Shown one piece after another: positions 1 through 4,981 of a stretch of DNA of 7,167 nucleotides. Position 1 is the stretch's first letter; every line of letters starts with the position of its first letter. Origin of the DNA: CALWZE01 sp036644375 (GTDB lineage Bacteria; Bacillota; Clostridia; Oscillospirales; Ruminococcaceae); NCBI GenBank assembly GCA_036644375.1, contig JAVXQD010000066.1, positions 1 through 7,167 on the forward strand, written 5' to 3'. The notes under the pieces were generated by a model. The model had not been told where the DNA came from. It saw nothing but the letters and a program-made list of their open reading frames with translations, and did not search any database. Position numbers and translations under genes: made by a program.

Positions 1-685
1 CCTTGCCTTTTGCGGCGTTTACATAATCTCCGACATAGGAGGTGATTACTTTGATTTCAGGCTCAACGGAGCGAGCGCCCTCAATGTATCCTACAAGAAA
101 ATCGTTAATAACCGTAACATCCTGTCCGCCAACAAAGCCAATGACTTTTTCGGCATTTGCACCCTTCATGTCCGAGGTGGTTACACATGCTGCAACCGCA
201 CCGGCAAGATAGGATCCTTCGTTTGCTTTGTAGTCCACTGAATACAGATTGGGGATTTTATACTGATCATAGTCTGCGCGGGCACCGAAAAGAATGAATT
301 TCTGATCCTGATATTCTTCTGCTACCTTGTCCGCAATTTCTCTGAGGTTGTTTGTGCAAACAATTATTATGTCCCATGTGCCGTCCTCGGCAAATTCATA
401 GATGGAAGGTTCGTACTTTGTGGAGTCGGAGCCCATTTCCACAACTTTTATCTCTGCGCCGTAATTTTCCTTAACCGCCTGCATTCCTGCATTTGCGGAG
501 TCGTAGTAGGACTTATCTCCCAAAACACCCGGAATAAGCATTACCACCTTAAGGGCCTTGTCGGTTGCGTCTGTAGAAGTTGAGCTGTCTTCGGAAGGGG
601 CATCCTGAGGAGCTTTTGTGCCACACCCGGCAAATATGCCGGTGCACAGCATGAACGCAAGACACAGTGCTACGATTTTTTTCAT
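1..685 (-). CDS. BMP/PnrA-family ABC transporter substrate-binding lipoprotein (partial, C-terminus outside window)
   Basis: Extracytoplasmic lipoprotein that captures a solute for an ABC importer; well-studied members (PnrA/TmpC, BmpA) bind purine nucleosides, but the ligand here is not shown by the sequence. About 228 residues are visible. The start is MKKIVALCLAFMLC, a typical lipoprotein signal, with lipobox FAGC and the lipidated Cys at residue 21, then a Ser/Thr/Asp/Pro-rich linker (about 22-42). The mature domain starts ALKVVMLIPGVLGDKSYYDS, the usual first strand and GDKS-DSA motif of the family; later come NEGSYLAGAVAACV and KVIGFVGGQDVTVINDFLVG, also family hallmarks. About 120 residues are missing at the C-terminus, judged from the usual length of about 350. 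The ATG at 683-685 follows AAGGAGAG (691-698) at good spacing. It is divergent from the IclR regulator gene; permease and ATPase genes would lie beyond the left edge. Family assignment is firm. Confidence 0.93.
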   Translation of the reverse strand, partial: MKKIVALCLAFMLCTGIFAGCGTKAPQDAPSEDSSTSTDATDKALKVVMLIPGVLGDKSYYDSANAGMQAVKENYGAEIKVVEMGSDSTKYEPSIYEFAEDGTWDIIIVCTNNLREIADKVAEEYQDQKFILFGARADYDQYKIPNLYSVDYKANEGSYLAGAVAACVTTSDMKGANAEKVIGFVGGQDVTVINDFLVGYIEGARSVEPEIKVITSYVGDYVNAAKGK

Positions 686-733
686 AATATCTCTCCTTAA
701 AAATTAAATTACAAAGCAAAATTCCAACATAAT

Positions 734-746
734 ACGATAATGTCGT
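734..746. promoter_or_regulatory. 13-bp dyad, possible regulator site 1
   Basis: ACGATAATGTCGT is an imperfect dyad (ACGA, 5-base centre, TCGT). It lies just downstream of the predicted transcription start of the lipoprotein gene. It matches a second site at 815-827 in 10 of 13 positions, in the same orientation. That the regulator next door binds it is inference only. Confidence 0.35.
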
Positions 747-778
747 TTTTGTACTTGAAAATCGCTTGTATATTAGCT

Positions 779-807
779 ATATTAGGTGAAGAGAACTTCA
801 ATGTCAA
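779..807 (-). promoter_or_regulatory. sigma-70 promoter for the BMP lipoprotein gene
   Basis: Read on the minus strand, a perfect -35 TTGACA (802-807) is followed after exactly 17 bases by a -10 TAATAT (779-784). Transcription should start near 772, giving a leader of about 85 nt before the ATG at 685. This is the best promoter match in the window. Confidence 0.8.
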
Positions 808-814
808 TTACAGC

Positions 815-827
815 ACGGCATTGTCGT
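815..827. promoter_or_regulatory. 13-bp dyad, possible regulator site 2
   Basis: ACGGCATTGTCGT shares 10 of 13 positions with the site at 734-746, centre to centre 81 bp. It sits directly upstream of the -35 of the lipoprotein promoter and overlaps the presumed -35 of iclR (TTGTCG, 821-826). A regulator bound here could act on both genes. This is inferred from position and similarity. Confidence 0.35.
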
Positions 828-849
828 GTATTTTATTTAATTCTACATA
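821..849 (+). promoter_or_regulatory. candidate promoter of the iclR-type gene
   Basis: TTGTCG (821-826) and TACATA (844-849) are spaced by 17 bases in an AT-rich stretch. The -10 is a weak match, so the assignment is tentative. A start near 856 would place the 857-885 palindrome at the very beginning of the transcript. Confidence 0.3.
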
Positions 850-856
850 TTGTGCA

Positions 857-885
857 CTAATTACGCAAAGCGTTTGTGTAATTAG
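857..885. promoter_or_regulatory. 29-bp palindrome upstream of iclR, likely operator
   Basis: Arms CTAATTACGCAAA (857-869) and TTTGTGTAATTAG (873-885) are inverted repeats with one mismatch around the 3-base centre GCG. The symmetry continues outward as TTGTGC/GCACAA with a 2-base offset. It ends 21 bases before the iclR start codon and just before its ribosome binding site. IclR-family proteins commonly repress their own gene from such sites, so this is a good autoregulation candidate; an RNA hairpin is the alternative. Confidence 0.55.
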
Positions 886-906
886 CACAAGTAAAGGGAG
901 CTAAAA

Positions 907-1668
907 ATGGAGCAGCAGCCTGTAATTCAAACCATACAGAGAGCATCGGATATTCTTAATTGCTTTGATTCCGGTCATAAGGAGCTTAGCGCAAGGGACA
1001 TAGGGGATAAGCTTGATCTGAACGTCAATACCGTACGCGGAATAATGAGTTCACTTGCATCGGTGGGGTATCTTTTTAAAAACTCCAGAGGTGCTACATA
1101 TTCGTTGGGCTTGGAGCATTTGTTTAAATCCAAATTGGTTTACGACTCACTGGTAAAAAACATAAAGGAAGTTTCAGAGCCTCACCTTCAGCGCATCGCC
1201 AACAAGGGAAACTTCACGTGCAAGCTTCAGATAGCCACAAACAACAAAATATATACAGTGGATACCGTCACATCAGAAGCCTGCCACTACCAATTCACAA
1301 TTAACACAGAAACTGTGCTGCCACTCCACTCAACTGCCTCAGGCAAGCTGGTGCTTGCCTATTTGCCCGAGGATAAGAGCACTGCATTTATCAAAGCAAT
1401 GGAGCTGACAAAATTCACCGAGCATACAATAACCGACATAGATATGCTGTTCGAAACGATACGGTTTATTCAAAAATCGGATTATGCAACGGAATTTGAG
1501 GAGACAGATGTGGGAATAAGTTCGATTGCTGTTCCCATTTTCAGACGTAAAGAATTTGTGGGCACGCTTAGTGTAATTTCGCCCGCCTCTATACTTGAAA
1601 GCAACTGTCAGCAGGTAATATTGGATTTGATAAAGGCCGCACACCAAATCTCGTCAAAGCTCTATTAG
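907..1668 (+). CDS. IclR-family transcriptional regulator
   Basis: DNA-binding regulator of 253 residues, the usual IclR-family length. Residues about 7-70 form the winged helix-turn-helix: IQTIQRASDILNCF opens it, the recognition region is LSARDIGDKLDLNVNTVRGI (27-46), and the wing is FKNSRGATYSLG (57-68). Residues about 80-250 form the GAF-like effector domain, with the hallmark LPLHSTASGKLVLAYLP (138-154) and the late EEADVGIS-type segment EETDVGISSIAVPIF (198-212). The inducer is unknown. The ATG at 907 follows AAAGGGAG (893-900) at good spacing. The gene is divergent from the BMP lipoprotein gene and shares a 221-bp regulatory gap with it, so control of that importer (perhaps nucleoside uptake) and of itself is a reasonable inference. 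Two downstream hairpins separate it from the prophage remnant. Confidence 0.93.
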   Translation: MEQQPVIQTIQRASDILNCFDSGHKELSARDIGDKLDLNVNTVRGIMSSLASVGYLFKNSRGATYSLGLEHLFKSKLVYDSLVKNIKEVSEPHLQRIANKGNFTCKLQIATNNKIYTVDTVTSEACHYQFTINTETVLPLHSTASGKLVLAYLPEDKSTAFIKAMELTKFTEHTITDIDMLFETIRFIQKSDYATEFEETDVGISSIAVPIFRRKEFVGTLSVISPASILESNCQQVILDLIKAAHQISSKLY

Positions 1669-1683
1669 ATGTAAAGCGATATC

Positions 1684-1766
1684 AAAAAAAGTGAGTTGTC
1701 ACACCCACCAAAAATAGCGGGCGGACAACTCACCTCGGATACTCCTTTCGGAGATATCTTTGATAT
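1684..1766 (-). ncRNA. minus-strand hairpin/terminator element, possible small RNA or dispersed repeat
   Basis: Read on the minus strand, a hairpin with a GAAA tetraloop (stem 1750-1758 with 1738-1745, one bulge) is followed by a perfect 10-bp stem GTGAGTTGTC/GACAACTCAC (1724-1733 with 1691-1700, 23-nt loop) and then seven Ts (1690-1684), which is a complete Rho-independent terminator. A closing helix ATATCAAA/TTTGATAT (1759-1766 with 1679-1686) would make a three-way junction. The GNRA loop only exists on the minus strand, which favours that direction. A weak promoter (TAATAT 1770-1775, TTGATA 1791-1796, 15-base gap) sits upstream. No minus-strand protein gene precedes it. It could be a short RNA, the terminator of a lost gene, or a genomic repeat. 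Confidence 0.45.
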
Positions 1767-1794
1767 AGGATATTACATTTACCCATATTTTATC

Positions 1795-1825
1795 AATCAC
1801 GATACAGTCGCATCGTGATTTTTAT
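1795..1825 (+). terminator. Rho-independent terminator downstream of iclR
   Basis: AATCACGAT (1795-1803) pairs perfectly with ATCGTGATT (1812-1820) over an 8-base loop, followed by TTTTTAT. It lies about 125 bases behind the iclR stop and is the only plus-strand terminator there. Confidence 0.7.
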
Positions 1826-1981
1826 ATGCAAGGAATGCATCCTTCGTCAATTGAAAAGACTTTCAAGTCCTGCGGAACGATTTGACGATATTTCATGGAT
1901 GCCGAATAGAGCCGTTAATTAACTTCTCACAGTCCATCGCCGACGACAGACACACCGCGAGCGAATGTTGACTTTTAGGGC
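1826..1981. other. non-coding or decayed stretch between iclR terminator and prophage remnant
   Basis: No reading frame here can be defended. Small inverted repeats are present: TCGTCAA (1844-1850) with TTGACGA further right, and GACTTTCAAGTC inside it, so this could be the edge of a lost mobile element, but no recognisable insertion-sequence end or duplication is seen. The right part may be further decayed 5' sequence of the phage gene that becomes recognisable from about 1982. Confidence 0.4.
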
Positions 1982-2313
1982 AAATCCTGTTTGCAGCCTA
2001 CGGTTATCTGCACGGCAGAGCGCAAATACTGCGAATGGTGCAGCAAATCAGAGGGCGAATACATATATCCCGATGTGCCGAAAGACGTATATCGCAGACA
2101 CGCAAGCTGCTGATGTGAGGTTGACTATGCCCGGGCAGCGGGAAGCGGCAGAACGCCTGGACGAATAAGTATGGTAAACCTTTTGAAGTGAAGATGCTTT
2201 TGTCGGGGCCAAGTGGAAGAACAGCCTCTGTTAAAACTGGATGGATTCTTGACAAAGATAGCGATATACCGAGGTTGACAAGTGTATATATCTACAAAGA
2301 GAAAGGACGGTGA
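1982..2313 (+). pseudogene. phage minor head protein (SPP1 gp7-like) C-terminus joined to a DUF6883-like tail, broken
   Basis: Frame 1 from 1982 reads PTVICTAERKYCEWC, SEGEYIYPDVPKDVYRRHASC, stop (TGA 2111-2113), CEVDY. The spaced Cys pair, the EGEY-YPDVP block and the RRH-C-CEVDY block are the C-terminal signature of phage minor capsid/head morphogenesis proteins. After a one-base frame slip near 2127-2130, the next frame continues PGSGKRQNAWTNKYGKPFEV and SGPSGRTASVKTGWILDKD, ending TSVYIYKEKGR at TGA 2311. This last part resembles the C-terminal half of DUF6883 proteins, found in phage and polymorphic-toxin contexts; its N-terminal half is absent, so an internal deletion at about NK/YGK is likely. 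No start, no upstream capsid genes: a prophage scrap. The head-protein assignment is good; the DUF6883 assignment is from memory of the family and moderate. Confidence 0.68.
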
Positions 2314-2318
2314 TACTT

Positions 2319-2501
2319 GTGAACATCGAAATGTTAGATGTGGTAAAATTACAGGATGGGCGCAAAGTGACTGTTTTAGAGGTTTTTGGAGGCGGTGCTG
2401 ATTACTACGTAGAGTTTCAAATTCCAAACAAAGATGATTGTGAGTGGTTTATGGTTACTCGCAAGCAAATTTCAACCATTGTTTCAAAGAAATCAATATA
2501 A
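2319..2501 (+). CDS. small DUF4926-like protein, possible immunity-type partner
   Basis: Intact 60-residue acidic, beta-rich protein: EMLDVVKLQDGRKVTVLEVF, then GGGADYYVEFQIPNKDD and a C-terminal QISTIV. The pattern (xxDVVxLxDGRxGTVLEV, then YxVEF) matches small DUF4926-type proteins often encoded directly behind DUF6883 genes; a toxin-immunity relation is proposed by analogy, not shown. Start choice: GTG 2319 lies 8-11 bases after AAAGGACGG (2302-2310). GTG 2310 overlaps the upstream TGA in a GTGA arrangement but would sit on the Shine-Dalgarno sequence; ATG 2331 is too distant. The upstream partner is broken while this gene is intact and has its own terminator. No promoter is obvious, so expression is uncertain. 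Confidence 0.7.
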   Translation: MNIEMLDVVKLQDGRKVTVLEVFGGGADYYVEFQIPNKDDCEWFMVTRKQISTIVSKKSI

Positions 2502-2503
2502 TT

Positions 2504-2534
2504 AAACCACTACCAATACGGCGGTGGTTTTTTT
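2504..2534 (+). terminator. Rho-independent terminator of the small gene
   Basis: AAACCAC (2504-2510) pairs with GTGGTTT (2524-2530), with further pairing inside the loop, followed by an uninterrupted T-run to 2534. It begins three bases after the stop codon at 2501. Read from the other side the hairpin is followed only by AATTATA, so it is at best a weak stop for CRISPR transcripts coming from the right. Confidence 0.8.
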
Positions 2535-2670
2535 ACGCCCAAAACAAAGGAGACGATCACGCGAAACGATGCAACATGCAATGTCATACCACATGGGAAA
2601 GACTGTGAAAATTGCTTGACAAGGCGAACACAGAATATAAATTCATAAGGCTTTTCGGTGAGGAATATGC

Positions 2671-3108
2671 GATTCCAAGTGATGCCCCGCGAGGGGGGCT
2701 CATTGGCTGGCGGCGTGCGCCTAAAGCCGACTTCATGTTTCAAGTCATGCCCCCGCGAGGGGGGCATCTGAGCAGAGTCTTTGAATCGCTCAAGCCTGTT
2801 TTTGTTTCAAGTCATGCCCCCGCGAGGGGGGGCATCGCAGTCGGTGCATTCAGTCATTGAATGCTTATTTTTGTTTCAAGTCATGCTCCCGCGAGGGGGG
2901 CATCCAACGGATTGTCAAAGGATAAGCTATCGCATTACAAGTTTCAAGTCATGCCCCCGCGAGGGGGGGGGCATCCCAAGAGCCAAGCAAGTACGCTTCA
3001 ACTGCTTATAGTTTCAAGTCATGCCCCCGCGAGGGGGGCATCCGCTTGCGCCTTGCGCTTTGTTGCCGCCTTGTGGTTTCAAGTCATGCCCCCGCGAGGG
3101 GGGGCATC
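2671..3108 (-). CRISPR. type I-C CRISPR array, 6 repeats plus 1 degenerate end repeat, 6 spacers
   Basis: Repeats lie at 2737-2768, 2804-2836, 2873-2904, 2941-2975, 3011-3042 and 3076-3108; a degenerate copy at 2671-2701 closes the leader-distal end. On the minus (transcribed) strand each starts GATGCCCCCC, forms a stem ATGCCCCC/GGGGGCAT around a TCGC loop and ends GACTTGAAAC. This is the I-C repeat layout; Cas5c cleavage at the stem base would leave the usual 11-nt handle TGACTTGAAAC. Spacers are 35, 35, 36, 36, 35 and 33 nt (2702-2736, 2769-2803, 2837-2872, 2905-2940, 2976-3010, 3043-3075). Direction follows from the GAAAC end, the degenerate repeat at the far end, and the cas operon and leader on the right. 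The G-run of the plus strand varies from 6 to 9, and the 2873 copy has CTCCC for CCCCC. Spacer targets cannot be named by eye. Confidence 0.97.
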
Positions 3109-3282
3109 GGCATAATTGCACAGAATAGCTTATGGTTACTGTTCAACATGCCGAAAAAGTTCTGTTTAATGAATTAATAAAACAATATGCCTGCGATTGC
3201 CACGTTAATTTCCTGTGAATCGCTCGCTTTTACTGCGCGAACCTGCCGTGCTTTTCTGTGCGATGCAGGTTCGCGCAGTAAG
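3109..3282 (-). promoter_or_regulatory. CRISPR leader between cas2 and the first repeat
   Basis: This 174-base AT-rich gap without a gene separates the cas2 stop from the first repeat and is the expected place of the leader, which carries the array promoter and the integration signals. It contains the 16-bp inverted repeat at 3231-3280 at its cas2 side. I cannot pick a convincing -35/-10 pair. Assignment rests on position, strand and repeat orientation. Confidence 0.7.
3231..3280 (-). repeat. 16-bp perfect inverted repeat in the leader
   Basis: TACTGCGCGAACCTGC (3231-3246) and GCAGGTTCGCGCAGTA (3265-3280) are perfectly complementary around an 18-base centre. The repeat starts two bases after the cas2 stop codon. 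A GCGCGAACC...GGTTCGCGC hairpin at this position is, as I recall, common between cas2 and the array in type I-C loci. It could act as a transcript end for the cas operon, a protein site, or both; it is not followed by a clean T-run. Confidence 0.75.
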
Positions 3283-3570
3283 TTAAAATATAAGCAATCC
3301 CTCTTGCTCAAAGCGCGGCATACGTCCCAGGGACTCGACCTTTGACTGCCAGCTGCTGCCGAGGCGATAGATGCGAATCGAATCCTGCTCATCATCTATA
3401 ACTCGCACAAGGTCAGCTTTGAATTTCACAAGCTGTGCGGGGTCAATGCACAGCTCAAACACCGAATTTTGCACGCGCACACCATAGGCTTCACACAGCC
3501 GCGCCACTTTGCGCAGCCGTTTAGAGCCGCCGGTGTCTGATGTTTTCACATCATAGGAAACAACCAGCAT
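3283..3570 (-). CDS. cas2: CRISPR-associated endonuclease Cas2 (type I-C)
   Basis: Cas2 forms the central dimer of the Cas1-Cas2 spacer integrase. The 95 residues show the ferredoxin-like fold signatures: first strand MLVVSYDV with the conserved Asp at 7, GGSKRLRKVARLCEAYG, then GVRVQNSVFELCID, DSIRIYRLG and the C-terminal segment ending FEQEGLLIF. Length and motifs are complete. ATG 3570 or the GTG just before it (3573) is preceded by GGAGGTG (3581-3587) at usable distance, so Cas2 can be made on its own. However, the frame is open upstream through the cas1 remnant (GTG 3768), so a longer Cas1-tail-Cas2 product of about 161 residues is possible. With cas1 broken and cas4 missing, Cas2 probably has no working partner in this locus. 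Confidence 0.92.
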   Translation of the reverse strand: MLVVSYDVKTSDTGGSKRLRKVARLCEAYGVRVQNSVFELCIDPAQLVKFKADLVRVIDDEQDSIRIYRLGSSWQSKVESLGRMPRFEQEGLLIF

Positions 3571-3573
3571 CAC

Positions 3574-3945
3574 GGTCAAACACCTCCAATGAAACGGGGG
3601 ATATTCGTCCAAATCATCGCGGAAAACGCGCGCCAGCAGCTGTGCCTGACAGAATGCAATCAGGCCTATCGGAATTTTTTCCTGTAAAAACGGATGGGTT
3701 ACCGTCTCTTGCTTTCGCGCCTGCCATGCGGCAATCACAGCCTTTCTGCCTTGCTCGGTCAACAACACAGGCGCAGACAGGCACTCAAAGCTCTCAGCAG
3801 TAATTTGCCCCCCGATTTATCATCGCTATCGCTAAGCGATCGCAAATCGGCGCCCGCAGCTCCTCCATCAAATCGAGTGCCAGCGCAGGTCTGCCCGGAC
3901 GAAGAGTGTGCAGAAATCCGGCAGCCGGGTCAAGTCCCACACCCT
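3574..3945 (-). pseudogene. cas1: cas1 remnant: C-terminal part only, frameshifted
   Basis: Cas1 is the integrase that inserts new spacers. Only the C-terminal third survives. One frame reads GVGLDPAAGFLHT, RPGRPALALDLMEELRAPIC and DRLAIAMINR (about 3943-3812), including the metal-binding His of FLHT (codon 3908-3910) and the Asp of LDLMEE (3872-3874). At a run of six Gs (plus-strand Cs 3808-3813) the frame slips; with five Gs it would continue. The next frame reads QITAESFECLSAPVLLTEQG, then THPFLQEKIPIG and DDLDEYPPFHWR, the usual Cas1 tail. Missing are about 200 N-terminal residues, including the first catalytic Glu. The Cas1 tail runs into cas2 with no stop codon. Homology stops abruptly 30 bases after the cas7 stop, so an internal deletion removed cas4 and the cas1 front. 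Not functional as Cas1. Confidence 0.9.
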
Positions 3946-3974
3946 TCCGCTTCCCTTTTCGCCGCAAAATGAAA

Positions 3975-4967
3975 TCAGCGGAAGAATTCGGCATCTGCGG
4001 GAACCTTGTTCCAGCTGATTTCCCCATAAGGGGAACAGAGGAATCCTATATCCACTCCGGAGGGGCACTCGTCAATGCATATCTCGGTCTCGTAATCCCG
4101 CCATGAACGAGGATAAGCAACATCCCCGCGCTTTCTCACCTTGACAAGCTCAAACAGACGGTGTGCGGGTGCGCATCCGAGCTTTGCCTGGCGCGCGCGC
4201 TGCCCCTGGTCAGTGTCATTACCGACATGGCGGAAAATTATCAGGGGTGTAATCACAGACATCTGACCCTTGCTCGCCGAGCGGTCATGCTCATACATAT
4301 TCAAAATCGCCTCAAACAGCGCGCGTAAATCGCTGTCATCAAATCCGGTTTCCTGTGCGAGATTCGCGCTTACAAATCCGTGCGCCTCATATAGCCCATA
4401 GGGAATGAACTGCTTTCGTCCCATGGTGCGCAGCTTGTCCTCCGAGGTTTCGGACTCCATTTTTTCGTAATCCTCAACCGACTTCGCGTCCTTAATATCC
4501 ACTGCATTTGCCATGCGGGTGATTGAAATATCCAGCGACTCGATGGAATCCAACGAGCGTGCAAATGAGAGCTGAACGGGTCCGCGCACCTGACCCGCGT
4601 TCGGGCCGGTGGACATTACGGCTCCAAACGCGCGCACATCGTAGAACAGCTCGCACGCCTTGTCGCGTCCGCGATAGACCTCATTTTTGCCCTTTGCTGT
4701 CAGCTCGACACCCGACAGCTCTTTTGCGCGGGCGATACCCGTATTGATATTGCTCGCACTTCGAATGAGCATCTCCATGCCCGGTTTTTCGGCATATGCC
4801 ATCTGAATATAGTTGCGAATTCGGCGTTTAATTGCAACATCGGTGATGTATCCGTGCATATCCTGCGGATCCATTCGGGGTGAATTACCCATATCCGGGT
4901 CGCCGTTCGGGTTTCCGTCCAAGCACTCCACATAAAACAGGAATTCGTAGCGATTGTCTATTGCCAT
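3975..4967 (-). CDS. cas7: type I-C Cascade backbone protein Cas7c (Csd2)
   Basis: Cas7 copies line the crRNA and form the backbone of the surveillance complex. The 330 residues show Csd2 hallmarks: RYEFLFYVECLDGNPNGDPD (6-25), NSPRMDP, HGYITDVAIKRRIRNYI (38-54), FYDVRAFGAVMSTG (108-121), GQVRGPVQLSFARSLDSI (125-142) and MGRKQFIPYGLYEAHGFVSA (182-201). The tail GVDIGFLCSPYGEISW looks native, so the deletion that removed cas4 spared the coding region, though the last few residues could be altered. ATG 4967 has AAGGAGG (about 4979-4985) overlapping the cas8c stop, so the two genes are translationally close (14-base gap). It is slightly longer than many Cas7c proteins (about 280-300). Role assignment is firm. 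Confidence 0.96.
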   Translation of the reverse strand: MAIDNRYEFLFYVECLDGNPNGDPDMGNSPRMDPQDMHGYITDVAIKRRIRNYIQMAYAEKPGMEMLIRSASNINTGIARAKELSGVELTAKGKNEVYRGRDKACELFYDVRAFGAVMSTGPNAGQVRGPVQLSFARSLDSIESLDISITRMANAVDIKDAKSVEDYEKMESETSEDKLRTMGRKQFIPYGLYEAHGFVSANLAQETGFDDSDLRALFEAILNMYEHDRSASKGQMSVITPLIIFRHVGNDTDQGQRARQAKLGCAPAHRLFELVKVRKRGDVAYPRSWRDYETEICIDECPSGVDIGFLCSPYGEISWNKVPADAEFFR

Positions 4968-4981
4968 GATTAAAATCCTCC

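Noticed and set aside
1684..1766. T-box or other known riboswitch on the minus strand behind iclR
   Set aside because: No T-box core motif (GGGTGG-ACCGCG type) and no minus-strand gene downstream that it could control.
1844..1890. Insertion-sequence end suggested by TCGTCAA/TTGACGA inverted repeats
   Set aside because: Repeats are short, there is no transposase frame and no target duplication can be seen.
1965..2168. Plus-strand open frame of 67 codons overlapping the phage remnant
   Set aside because: Its translation has no phage-like features, whereas the overlapping frame carries the minor head protein signature.
2616..2641. Promoter-like TTGACA with TATAAA on the plus strand before the array
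   Set aside because: The gap is only 14 bases and it points against the direction of the array, with no plus-strand gene behind it.
2612..2670. Protein-like stretch LDKANTEYKFIRLFGEEYAI just left of the degenerate repeat
   Set aside because: Only about 20 residues, no good start signal and no family I recognise; it may be a scrap of old coding sequence but cannot be supported.
2612..3115. Several plus-strand open frames across the array, with recurring VSSHAPARG or QVMPPRGG segments
   Set aside because: They are translations of the CRISPR repeats in different frames; start codons and ribosome binding sites are lacking and the frames shift from repeat to repeat.
3943..3974. Possible remnant of cas4 between cas7 and the cas1 piece
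   Set aside because: Only about 30 bases; no frame shows Cas4 features such as the N-terminal cysteine motif.
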